From positions 1-45,795 of the forward strand of contig NZ_JAHTBI010000086.1 of assembly GCF_019168305.1 (NCBI RefSeq): a stretch of 45,795 bases of DNA, written 5' to 3'. The position numbers and the translations under genes were made by a program. This stretch comes from Pseudomonas aegrilactucae (GTDB taxonomy: Bacteria; Pseudomonadota; Gammaproteobacteria; Pseudomonadales; Pseudomonadaceae). The notes under the pieces are model-generated. The model had not been told where the DNA came from and did not search any database. It saw nothing but the letters and a program-made list of their open reading frames with translations. Shown one piece after another: positions 1-7,824 of this stretch (position 1 is the stretch's first letter; every line of letters begins with the position of its first letter).

Positions 1-17
1 TTGCCAGCGAAGAGGCC
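1..17. repeat. REP element fragment at window start
   Basis: The first bases, TTGCCAGCGAAGAGGCC, are the 3' end of the REP palindrome found six more times in the window (for example 4903-4926). The rest of the element lies outside the window. It sits just upstream of xdhC, so xdhC may be separated from the preceding gene by a REP. Confidence 0.7.
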
Positions 18-45
18 AGAACAGGCACTAGAGAGGCAACTGACT

Positions 46-891
46 ATGCACACCTGGATCAACGCCCTGTCCGACCTGCACTCCCGCGGCGAGCCCTGCG
101 TGCTGGTGACCATCATCGAAGAGCGCGGCTCCACCCCGCGCAACGCCGGCTCCAAGATGGTCGTCAGCGCCAGCCAGCTGTTCGACACCATCGGCGGCGG
201 CCACCTGGAATACAAGGCCCTGCACATCGCCCGGCAAATGCTCGCCGAAGGCCGCGAAACCACTCATCTGGAGCGCTTCAGCCTTGGCGCCAGCCTGGGC
301 CAGTGCTGTGGCGGCGCCACCGTGCTGCTGTTCGAGCCCATGGGCGGCGTGCAGGCGCAGATCGCGGTATTCGGCGCAGGCCATGTCGGCCGCGCTCTGG
401 TACCCTTGCTCGCCGCGCTGCCCTGCCGGGTGCGCTGGATCGATTCGCGCGAGCAGGAATTCCCCGCGGTGATCCCCACCGGGGTACGCAGGATCGTCAG
501 CGAAGAACCGGTCGATGAGGTCGACGACCTGCCCGCCGGCAGCTACTGCATCGTCATGACCCACAACCATCAACTGGACCTGGAACTGAGCGCCGCGATT
601 CTCAAGCGCAACGATTTCACCTGGTTCGGCCTGATCGGCTCCAAAACCAAGCGGGTCAAGTTCGAGCATCGCCTGCGCGACCGCGGCTTCACCCCGGAAC
701 GCCTGGCACGCATGCGCTGCCCGATGGGCCTGGCCGAGGTCAAGGGCAAGCTGCCGATCGAAATTGCCGTGTCCATCGCCGCCGAGATCATCGCCACCTA
801 CAACGCGAATTTCGGCCAGCACAGCGCCTCGGCCAACGCCGAACCCATTGCCCAACTGCTGCCGCCCTCCCGGCGCAGCCAAGCCATTTGA
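46..891 (+). CDS. xdhC: Xanthine dehydrogenase accessory protein XdhC
   Basis: XdhC binds and sulfurates the molybdenum cofactor and inserts it into xanthine dehydrogenase, which oxidises hypoxanthine and xanthine to urate. The 281-residue product has the family layout: an N-terminal XdhC/CoxI domain with the CCGG segment (QCCGGATVLL), then a C-terminal Rossmann-like domain with VFGAGHVGRAL. I chose the ATG at 46, which follows GAGAGG by about nine bases; the upstream in-frame TTG at position 1 lies inside a REP element and is unlikely to be used. The gene lies ten bases before guaD and is presumably the last xdh gene of an xdhABC-guaD operon whose start is outside the window. Confidence 0.93.
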   Translation: MHTWINALSDLHSRGEPCVLVTIIEERGSTPRNAGSKMVVSASQLFDTIGGGHLEYKALHIARQMLAEGRETTHLERFSLGASLGQCCGGATVLLFEPMGGVQAQIAVFGAGHVGRALVPLLAALPCRVRWIDSREQEFPAVIPTGVRRIVSEEPVDEVDDLPAGSYCIVMTHNHQLDLELSAAILKRNDFTWFGLIGSKTKRVKFEHRLRDRGFTPERLARMRCPMGLAEVKGKLPIEIAVSIAAEIIATYNANFGQHSASANAEPIAQLLPPSRRSQAI

Positions 892-901
892 CGAGAGCCT
901 T

Positions 902-2206
<1,305 letters not shown>

Positions 2207-2221
2207 CGTTACAGGCACAAA

Positions 2222-2289
2222 AATCGCGGGTCAAGCCCGCTCCCACAGGGCCGTTACTGACCTTGCGGGAGCGGGCTTGACCCGCGATT
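2222..2289. repeat. Inverted repeat between convergent guaD and gntR (second REP subtype)
   Basis: Two perfect 23-base arms (2222-2244 and 2267-2289) flank a 22-base spacer. The arm core is CGGGTCAAGCCCG followed by CTCCC and, on the left, ACAGGG. The tail matches the more common REP of this window but the stem differs, so this is a second REP subtype. Placed between two convergent genes, it may also end transcription in both directions; no long T run is present. Confidence 0.8.
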
Positions 2290-2304
2290 GCTGGCGACGC
2301 GGTA

Positions 2305-3072
2305 TCAGCCCTTGGCCGGCACCGAACTGCCGCGCTTCTTGGTTTGCAGCAGGTGCGAGAACACTGCATGCAGGTCATCCGACGCGCTCTCCTCATCGAG
2401 GTTGAGCTTGCTGTCGATATGGTCCATGTGATGCATCATCAGGCTTACCGCCTGGACAGCGTCGCGCGCCTCGATGGCGTCGATCAGTTGCATGTGCTCG
2501 TCGTACGAGCAGTGCGAGCGGTTGCCACTCTCATACTGGGCAATGATCAGCGAGGTCTGCGACACCAGGCTGCGCTGGAAGCTGATCAACGGCGCGTTGC
2601 CCGCCGCCTCGGCCAGCTTGAGGTGGAACTCGCCGGAGAGGCGAATGCCCGCGCCACGATCACCGCGCGAGAAGCTGTCGCGTTCTTCGCGCACCATCTG
2701 GCGCAACTCGTCCAACTGCTCGGCCGTGGCGTGTTCCACCGCCAGCTCGGTGATCGCACGTTCGACCATGCGCCGCGAGAAAAACACCTGGCGCGCCTCT
2801 TCGACCGTCGGGCTGGCCACCACCGCGCCACGATTGGGGCGCAGCAGCACCACGCTCTCGTGGGCCAGGCGCGACAAGGCGCGACGAATGATGGTGCGAC
2901 TGACGCCGAAGATCTCGCCCAGGGCTTCCTCACTCAACTTGGTACCCGGCGCCAGGCGTTGTTCGAGAATGGCTTCGAAAATGTGCGCGTAGACGATGTC
3001 GTCCTGGGTGCCGCTGCGACCGGCTTTACCGGTGCGCGTGGGTTTCTTGAGAGGTTGCAGCTGTTCGTTCAT
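2305..3072 (-). CDS. GntR-family (FadR/FCD) transcriptional regulator, candidate purine-catabolism repressor
   Basis: The 255-residue product has an N-terminal winged helix-turn-helix (about residues 25-90, including EEALGEIFGVSRTIIRRAL) and a C-terminal FCD ligand domain with the usual metal-ligand positions (EFHLKLAEAAGN, DEHMQLIDAIEARD, MMHHMDHID). It is convergent with guaD and divergent from the azgA-type permease; the shared control region carries TTTGTATACAAA (3277-3288) and a weaker copy, TTGTACACAG (3180-3189). FCD-GntR proteins bind short palindromes of GTA/TAC type, so this protein is the best candidate for the TTGTATACAA sites across the window; that link is inferred. The start is uncertain: ATG at 3072 has no clear ribosome site, while GTG at 3096, eight residues longer, follows an AGGG. 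Confidence 0.9.
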   Translation of the reverse strand: MNEQLQPLKKPTRTGKAGRSGTQDDIVYAHIFEAILEQRLAPGTKLSEEALGEIFGVSRTIIRRALSRLAHESVVLLRPNRGAVVASPTVEEARQVFFSRRMVERAITELAVEHATAEQLDELRQMVREERDSFSRGDRGAGIRLSGEFHLKLAEAAGNAPLISFQRSLVSQTSLIIAQYESGNRSHCSYDEHMQLIDAIEARDAVQAVSLMMHHMDHIDSKLNLDEESASDDLHAVFSHLLQTKKRGSSVPAKG

Positions 3073-3179
3073 GGGCGCTCGAGCACGGAGATCCACCTAT
3101 CGGACCCTGACTGTAATACCAGCCAATGGGGCGATGGCAAGTCCTGGATAGAAAATTAAACGTTCAAGGTATTGGCGCA

Positions 3180-3189
3180 TTGTACACAG
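3180..3189. promoter_or_regulatory. Weak GntR-type operator copy upstream of gntR
   Basis: TTGTACACAG matches eight of ten bases of the palindrome TTGTATACAA. It lies about 85-110 bases upstream of the gntR start, on the gntR side of the divergent control region, and could serve autoregulation. The match alone is weak; its position supports it. Confidence 0.35.
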
Positions 3190-3268
3190 GCGCAGCGATT
3201 TCTGCAGGGGACGTTCGCCGTTATAGCCGTGACGACAGTTTAGCTGCACACACTCACAAAAACATTAT

Positions 3269-3296
3269 TTGCATTCTTTGTATACAAACGCATAAT
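3269..3296 (+). promoter_or_regulatory. Predicted sigma-70 promoter of the azgA-type permease with embedded operator
   Basis: TTGCAT (3269-3274) and CATAAT (3291-3296) are separated by 16 bases. The 12-base perfect palindrome TTTGTATACAAA (3277-3288) fills the spacer, so a bound repressor would block RNA polymerase directly. The predicted start of transcription is near 3303. Confidence 0.55.
3277..3288. promoter_or_regulatory. TTGTATACAA operator, site 1 (azgA/gntR)
   Basis: A perfect 12-base palindrome, TTTGTATACAAA, in the divergent gntR-azgA control region. It shares its 10-base core exactly with sites at 5670, 15046, 15185 and 27223. Likely bound by the GntR/FCD regulator encoded at 2305-3072 (inference). 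Confidence 0.75.
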
Positions 3297-3312
3297 CCAC
3301 CTGCGCAACTTC

Positions 3313-3328
3313 CTGACCCAAAGGTCAA
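3313..3328. promoter_or_regulatory. RutR-like operator, site A (azgA)
   Basis: CTGACC-CAAA-GGTCAA is a palindrome of TGACC half-sites four bases apart. It fits the TTGACC-N4-GGTCAA layout known for E. coli RutR. It lies just downstream of the predicted transcription start of the permease gene and 25 bases after the TTGTATACAA site. The RutR-like TetR protein at 13815-14420 is the candidate binder (inference). Confidence 0.6.
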
Positions 3329-3431
3329 CAAAACGGTCCGGTCGCCCCTGCCGCCCCTTCCCTCGCAGAGCCCCCAGTGAACGTGCAGGACCAGCTCTGA
3401 ACAACAAGAAAAGACTTGAGGAGTACACGCT

Positions 3432-4781
3432 GTGGAAAGCCGCAAATCCGAAGCCCCTACGCTGGATCTTGCCCCACCGCTCGAAACGAGCTGGCTGGAG
3501 CGGATTTTCAAACTCAAGCACCATGGCACCTCGGTGAAGACCGAAATGATTGCAGGTGTGACCACCTTCATCACCATGGCCTACATCATCTTCGTCAACC
3601 CCAACATCATGGCCGACGCCGGCATCGATCACGGCGCGGCATTCGTCGCCACCTGCATCGCCGCTGCCCTGGGCTGCCTGCTGATGGGCCTGTATGCGAA
3701 CTGGCCGGTGGGCCTGGCGCCGGGCATGGGCCTGAACGCCTTCTTCACCTACACCGTGGTCGGCACCATGGGCTACACCTGGGAAGCCGCGCTGGGCGCG
3801 GTGTTCGTGTCGGGCGTGCTGTTCATGCTGCTGACCCTGTCGCGGGTGCGCGAGTGGCTGCTCAACAGCATCCCGCTGAGCCTGCGCCATGCCATGGGCG
3901 CGGGTGTCGGCCTGTTCCTCGGGCTGATCGGCCTCAAGACCGCCGGCATCATCGTCGACAGCCCGGCCACCCTGATCAAGCTCGGCTCGCTGCATGAGCC
4001 CGGCCCGCTGCTGGCGGCAGTGTGCTTCCTGATGATTGCCGTGCTCAGCTATCGCCGGGTATTCGGCGCGATCCTGATCAGCATCATCGCCGTGACCCTG
4101 GCCGGCTGGGGCCTGGGCCTGGTGGAATACGGCGGGGTGTTCTCGCTGCCGCCAAGCCTGGCGCCGACCTGGATGGCCATGGACGTGGCCGGGGTGTTCA
4201 ACGTGAGCATGATCAGCGTGGTGCTGGCGTTTCTGTTCGTGCACATGTTCGACACCGCCGGCACGCTGATGGGCGTGGCCCAGCGCGCCAACCTGGTGAA
4301 TGCCGACGGGCGTATCGAGAACCTGTCACGGGCGCTCAAGGCCGACAGCGCCTCGAGCGTGTTCGGTGCGGTGGTGGGTGTGCCGCCGGTGACCAGCTAT
4401 GTGGAAAGTGCTGCAGGTGTGGCCGCGGGTGGGCGCACGGGGCTCACGGCGGTGGTGGTTGGCCTGCTGTTCGTGGCGGCGATGTTCTTTGCGCCGCTGG
4501 CGGGGATGATCCCGGCGTATGCCACGGCAGGCGCACTCATCTATGTGGCGATGCTGATGATGGGCAGCATGGCGCATATCAACTGGGATGAGGCAACCGA
4601 CAGCATTCCTGCGATTGTCACGGCGATCATGATGCCGCTGACGTTCTCGGTGGCGGACGGGATCGCGCTGGGCTTCATCACCTATGTGGTGCTCAAGGCG
4701 GGCACCGGGCGCTACAAGGAAATCTCGGCGAGCCTGTGGGTGCTGTGTGCGATCTTCGTGGCCAAGTTCGTGTTCCTGTAA
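3432..4781 (+). CDS. AzgA-type purine nucleobase permease (NCS2 family)
   Basis: This is a polytopic inner-membrane transporter of 449 residues, predicted to import hypoxanthine, guanine or adenine with protons. Family hallmarks are NPNIMADAGID after the first membrane span, PGMGLNAFF, DTAGTLMGVA and the VPPVTSYVESAAGV segment typical of the AzgA/PurP/GhxP branch. The start is GTG at 3432, eight bases after TTGAGGAG; no better in-frame start is seen. It is divergent from the GntR gene, with two operator types in the promoter. Supplying guanine to GuaD and hypoxanthine to xanthine dehydrogenase fits the neighbours. The exact substrate cannot be read from sequence. Confidence 0.92.
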   Translation: MESRKSEAPTLDLAPPLETSWLERIFKLKHHGTSVKTEMIAGVTTFITMAYIIFVNPNIMADAGIDHGAAFVATCIAAALGCLLMGLYANWPVGLAPGMGLNAFFTYTVVGTMGYTWEAALGAVFVSGVLFMLLTLSRVREWLLNSIPLSLRHAMGAGVGLFLGLIGLKTAGIIVDSPATLIKLGSLHEPGPLLAAVCFLMIAVLSYRRVFGAILISIIAVTLAGWGLGLVEYGGVFSLPPSLAPTWMAMDVAGVFNVSMISVVLAFLFVHMFDTAGTLMGVAQRANLVNADGRIENLSRALKADSASSVFGAVVGVPPVTSYVESAAGVAAGGRTGLTAVVVGLLFVAAMFFAPLAGMIPAYATAGALIYVAMLMMGSMAHINWDEATDSIPAIVTAIMMPLTFSVADGIALGFITYVVLKAGTGRYKEISASLWVLCAIFVAKFVFL

Positions 4782-4798
4782 GCGCTGCGGTGGTTGAT

Positions 4799-4827
4799 AA
4801 AGCCTCGCCCCCGGGCGGGGCTTTTTG
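4799..4827 (+). terminator. Rho-independent terminator of the azgA-type permease gene
   Basis: A GC-rich hairpin (AGCCTCGCCCCC / GGGCGGGGCT) is followed directly by CTTTTTG, 18 bases after the permease stop. Confidence 0.85.
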
Positions 4828-4844
4828 TTGCCTGTACCGGCCCT

Positions 4845-4926
4845 TTCGCTGGCAAGCCAGCTCCCACAAGTACAGCGGTGATTCCAGGTTCTGCGCATAC
4901 CCTGTGGGAGCTGGCTTGCCAGCGAA
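4845..4926. repeat. Paired REP element (REPIN)
   Basis: Two inverted REP copies, TTCGCTGGCAAGCCAGCTCC and its reverse complement, each ending in a CCCACA/TGTGGG tail, flank about 34 bases. The same pair occurs at 12670, 14436, 17861 (opposite order) and 21686. It lies between convergent azgA-type permease and hiuH genes. Confidence 0.88.
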
Positions 4927-4958
4927 GAGGCCTGCAGGCACACCCTCGAATTCGAGGC

Positions 4959-4986
4959 AAAAAAAAGCCCGCCAGTGAGAGCGGGC
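4959..4986 (-). terminator. Rho-independent terminator of hiuH
   Basis: On the minus strand GCCCGC, a 14-base loop region, GCGGGC (4967-4986 in plus coordinates) is followed by a run of eight T (4959-4966). It lies about 30 bases after the hiuH stop. Confidence 0.85.
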
Positions 4987-5017
4987 AAGGACCTACGAAG
5001 ATTCATCTAGCGACCAA

Positions 5018-5371
5018 CTAGCTTCCGCGATAGGTCGAGTAACTGTACGGCGAGATCAACAGCGGTACGTGGTAGTGATCCTGCTCGGCGCTGATGCCGA
5101 ACCGCAGCACCACCACGTCGAGAAACGCCGGCTCCGGCAACTGCACACCACGCGCACGGTAGTAATCACCTGCACTGAACTGCAGCTGGTACACCCCACT
5201 GCGGTAATCGTCACCCTGCAACAGCGGCGCATCGCAACGGCCATCGCTGTTGGTCAGCACAGTGTTCACCAGCTCCAGCTGCTGGCCTTCGACCCGGTAC
5301 AACTCGACCTTGATCGAGCTGCCAGGGCAGCCGTGTGCGGCATCCAGTACATGCGTGGTCAAACGTCCCAT
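5018..5371 (-). CDS. hiuH: 5-hydroxyisourate hydrolase (transthyretin-like)
   Basis: HiuH opens 5-hydroxyisourate, the product of urate oxidation, to OHCU. The product has 117 residues, the usual size of the bacterial cytosolic form, with no signal peptide. It shows the N-terminal motif LTTHVLDAAHGCPG (His7, His14) and ends in the diagnostic YRGS. It is transcribed opposite to puuE from a shared control region of 384 bases that holds two operator pairs, and it ends in its own terminator. Separate promoters for hiuH and puuE-uraD imply that ring opening and the later steps are controlled in parallel. Confidence 0.96.
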   Translation of the reverse strand: MGRLTTHVLDAAHGCPGSSIKVELYRVEGQQLELVNTVLTNSDGRCDAPLLQGDDYRSGVYQLQFSAGDYYRARGVQLPEPAFLDVVVLRFGISAEQDHYHVPLLISPYSYSTYRGS

Positions 5372-5475
5372 TGCGCGTGCCTCGTTTCAATCGGTGGGCA
5401 AAAATTACCCGCACGGCACCAGAATGAAGCAGGGCAGCGTGCGGCTGTCGGATTATTAAGACACTTTACATTAAA

Positions 5476-5487
5476 ATTGTACACAAT
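5476..5487. promoter_or_regulatory. TTGTATACAA-type operator, one mismatch (hiuH)
   Basis: ATTGTACACAAT differs from the exact palindrome ATTGTATACAAT at one base. It lies 105 bases upstream of the hiuH start and four bases from the RutR-like site at 5492-5507. Confidence 0.6.
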
Positions 5488-5491
5488 AAAT

Positions 5492-5507
5492 CTGACCATT
5501 TTGTCAG
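5492..5507. promoter_or_regulatory. RutR-like operator, site B (hiuH)
   Basis: CTGACC-ATTT-TGTCAG is an inverted repeat with perfect CTGAC/GTCAG arms. It matches the YTGACC-N4-NGTCAR pattern of the other sites and is paired with a TTGTATACAA-type site. Confidence 0.55.
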
Positions 5508-5579
5508 CACGCTTACGCTGCCGTGTAAATGCGCCATCAGTCGCAAAGCCACGCGACTGGCCGACACGATCCTCATTTA

Positions 5580-5595
5580 CTGACCGATCAGGCAA
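5580..5595. promoter_or_regulatory. RutR-like operator, site C (puuE)
   Basis: CTGACC-GATC-AGGCAA has an intact left half and a degenerate right half. It shares CTGACCGNTCAGNCAA with the site at 11636-11651. It lies about 160 bases upstream of puuE. Confidence 0.45.
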
Positions 5596-5669
5596 GTTTC
5601 TTGCAACCCTTTTCATTGGCGAAAAGTGGAAGAAAGGCGAAAATACAGGCTTACAAATCGTCAACAAAG

Positions 5670-5679
5670 TTGTATACAA
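5670..5679. promoter_or_regulatory. TTGTATACAA operator, site 2 (puuE operon)
   Basis: An exact TTGTATACAA palindrome 76 bases upstream of the puuE GTG start. It overlaps the likely -10 element, so the bound protein should act as a repressor. Confidence 0.75.
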
Positions 5680-5755
5680 TCACTCCATCGCTGTGGCCGA
5701 AGACCTCGATCAGACACCACACCTCCCGTTTTCACGTACAAGAAGGAAGACTGCA

Positions 5756-6685
5756 GTGAGCGCTGATTATCCTCGCGACCTGATCGGTTACGGCAATACC
5801 CCACCCCATCCGCGCTGGCCGGGGAATGCCCGCATCGCCTTGTCTTTCGTGCTCAATTATGAAGAGGGTGGCGAACGCAACATCCTTCACGGGGACAAGG
5901 AGTCCGAAGCCTTTCTCTCGGAGATGGTCTCGGCCCAACCGTTGCAGGGCGCCCGCAACATGAGCATGGAATCGCTCTACGAGTATGGCAGCCGCGCCGG
6001 CGTATGGCGCCTGCTCAAGCTGTTCGAAGACACCGGCGTGCCCCTGACGGTGTTTGCCGTGGCCATGGCCGCGCAGCGCCACCCTGACGTGATCCGCGCC
6101 ATGGTCGCCGCCGGCCACGAGATCTGCAGCCACGGCTACCGCTGGATCGACTACCAGTACATGGACGAGGCCCAGGAGCGCGAGCACATGCTCGAGGCCA
6201 TCCGCATTCTCACCGACCTCACCGGCGAGCGCCCGCTGGGCTGGTACACCGGCCGCACCGGCCCGAACACCCGCCGCCTGGTGATGGAGGAAGGCGGCTT
6301 CCTCTACGACAGCGACACCTACGACGACGACCTGCCCTACTGGGAGCCCAACACCCCCACCGGCAAGCCGCACCTGGTGATCCCCTACACCCTGGACACC
6401 AACGACATGCGCTTCACCCAGGTGCAGGGTTTCAACTGCGGCGAGCAGTTCTTCCAGTACCTCAAGGACGCTTTCGACGTGCTCTACGCCGAAGGTGCCG
6501 AGGCGCCGAAGATGCTTTCCATCGGCCTGCACTGCCGCCTGATCGGGCGCCCGGCGCGCATCGCCGCGCTCAAGCGCTTTGTCGAATACGCCCAGAGCCA
6601 TGAGCAGGTCTGGTTTGCCCGGCGCGTGGACATCGCCCGCCACTGGCATGCCACCCACCCTTTCCAAGCCGAGAGCGCCCAATGA
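5756..6685 (+). CDS. puuE: Allantoinase PuuE (metal-independent, polysaccharide-deacetylase fold)
   Basis: PuuE hydrolyses allantoin to allantoate. The 309-residue product is a NodB-like barrel protein, not a zinc amidohydrolase; it begins SADYPRDLIGYG and contains ALSFVLNYEEGGE, HEICSHGYRWIDYQ and the CRLIGRPARI segment seen in PuuE proteins. The GTG start at 5756 follows AGAAGGAAG by six bases; the reading frame stays open far upstream into the control region, but that part has no family similarity. The stop overlaps the uraD start (ATGA), so translation is coupled. Expression is probably governed by the operators at 5580 and 5670. Confidence 0.95.
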   Translation: MSADYPRDLIGYGNTPPHPRWPGNARIALSFVLNYEEGGERNILHGDKESEAFLSEMVSAQPLQGARNMSMESLYEYGSRAGVWRLLKLFEDTGVPLTVFAVAMAAQRHPDVIRAMVAAGHEICSHGYRWIDYQYMDEAQEREHMLEAIRILTDLTGERPLGWYTGRTGPNTRRLVMEEGGFLYDSDTYDDDLPYWEPNTPTGKPHLVIPYTLDTNDMRFTQVQGFNCGEQFFQYLKDAFDVLYAEGAEAPKMLSIGLHCRLIGRPARIAALKRFVEYAQSHEQVWFARRVDIARHWHATHPFQAESAQ

Positions 6686-7197
6686 CCGATTTCAACACCC
6701 TCAAGCCGTCGACCCTGGACCGCGCCGCCTTCGTCGCCGCCTTCGCCGACATCTACGAGCACTCACCGTGGGTTGCCGAAAAAGCCTACGACCTGGGCCA
6801 GTTGCACGAGCTCGACCAGGTCGAAGCCCTGCACCAGCGCATGAGCGACATCCTGCTCAGCGCCGACCACGCCAGCCAGCTGGCCCTGGTCAACGCTCAC
6901 CCGGACCTCGCCGGCAAGGCTGCGGTCCAGGGCGAACTCACCGAATCGAGCACCAACGAACAGGCCGGCGCCGGCATCCACCAGTGCACCGCCGACGAGT
7001 TCGCCCGCTTCACCGAACTCAACGATGCCTACAAGGCCAGGTTCCAGTTCCCGTTCATCATGGCGGTCAAGGGCAGCAACCGGCACCAGATCCTCGCCTC
7101 GTTCGAGAAGCGCATCCACAACTCGGTCGACGCCGAGTTCAAGGAAGCCCTGGCGCAGATCAACCTGATTGCCCTGTTCCGCCTGCTGCAGCTGTAA
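6682..7197 (+). CDS. uraD: OHCU decarboxylase
   Basis: UraD decarboxylates 2-oxo-4-hydroxy-4-carboxy-5-ureidoimidazoline, the HiuH product, to (S)-allantoin. The 171-residue product has the all-helical family pattern with the catalytic His in LVNAHPDLAGKA (His73), the SSTNEQAGAG segment and FPFIMAVKG near the C-terminus. Its ATG overlaps the puuE stop by four bases. In P. aeruginosa an allantoicase gene follows the equivalent gene; here only 76 non-coding bases precede allA. Confidence 0.95.
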   Translation: MTDFNTLKPSTLDRAAFVAAFADIYEHSPWVAEKAYDLGQLHELDQVEALHQRMSDILLSADHASQLALVNAHPDLAGKAAVQGELTESSTNEQAGAGIHQCTADEFARFTELNDAYKARFQFPFIMAVKGSNRHQILASFEKRIHNSVDAEFKEALAQINLIALFRLLQL

Positions 7198-7273
7198 CCG
7201 GCGCGCCCCTTGCAGGCATCCGCCTGACAGCCAACGCCCTAGCCCCGACAACACATAATTAGAGAACACCCGC

Positions 7274-7777
7274 ATGCGCACACTAGTGATTGAGCCCCTG
7301 ACCAAAGAAGCCTTCGCCCCTTTCGGTGACGTGATCGAAACCGACGGCAGCGACCACTTCATGATCAACAACGGTTCGACCATGCGCTTCCACAAGCTGG
7401 CCACGGTACAAACCGCCCAGCCCGAGGACCACGCCATCATCAGCATCTTCCGCGCCGACGCGCAGGACATGCCGCTGACCGTGCGCATGCTGGAGCGCCA
7501 TCCGCTGGGCAGCCAGGCCTTCATCCCGCTGCTCGGCAACCCCTTTCTGATCGTGGTCGCGCCCGTTGGCGATGCACCTGTATCGGGTCTTGTCCGTGCC
7601 TTTGTCAGTAATGGCAGGCAGGGCATCAATTACCATCGCGGCGTCTGGCACCACCCGGTGCTGACGATCGAAAAGCGGGATGACTTCCTGGTGGTTGATC
7701 GCAGTGGTTCCGGCAACAACTGCGACGAACATTTCTTCAATGAGGATGAGCTGCTGATCCTCGCACCCCACCAATAA
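7274..7777 (+). CDS. allA: Ureidoglycolate lyase
   Basis: AllA splits ureidoglycolate into glyoxylate and urea, the last step of the allantoin branch. The product has 167 residues, the normal size, and begins with the family pattern LTKEAFAPFGDVIE; it contains HPLGSQAFIPL, NYHRGVWHHPVL and a C-terminal DFLVVDRSG segment. It lies 76 bases after uraD and 47 before puuD. Glyoxylate made here feeds the gcl pathway 8 kb downstream, and urea may use the transporter at 21851. Confidence 0.95.
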   Translation: MRTLVIEPLTKEAFAPFGDVIETDGSDHFMINNGSTMRFHKLATVQTAQPEDHAIISIFRADAQDMPLTVRMLERHPLGSQAFIPLLGNPFLIVVAPVGDAPVSGLVRAFVSNGRQGINYHRGVWHHPVLTIEKRDDFLVVDRSGSGNNCDEHFFNEDELLILAPHQ

Positions 7778-7824
7778 GAGAAGGCGGGTCACTGGCCTGC
7801 GGTGACCGGCAAGAGGTAAAGACT

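Larger units (their letters stand above)
5372..5755. promoter_or_regulatory. Divergent control region hiuH / puuE
   Basis: These 384 bases hold no gene. They carry four candidate operators in two pairs: 5476-5487 with 5492-5507 nearer hiuH, and 5670-5679 with 5580-5595 nearer puuE. For puuE, TTACAA (5651-5656) and TATACA (5673-5678), 16 bases apart, form a possible promoter whose -10 overlaps the TTGTATACAA site. For hiuH the promoter is less clear; CTGACA on the minus strand, within 5492-5507, could be its -35. Confidence 0.6.

Noticed and set aside
1..45. In-frame TTG at position 1 as the start of xdhC
   Set aside because: The TTG lies within a REP element fragment, and the ATG at 46 has a proper ribosome site and begins the conserved domain.
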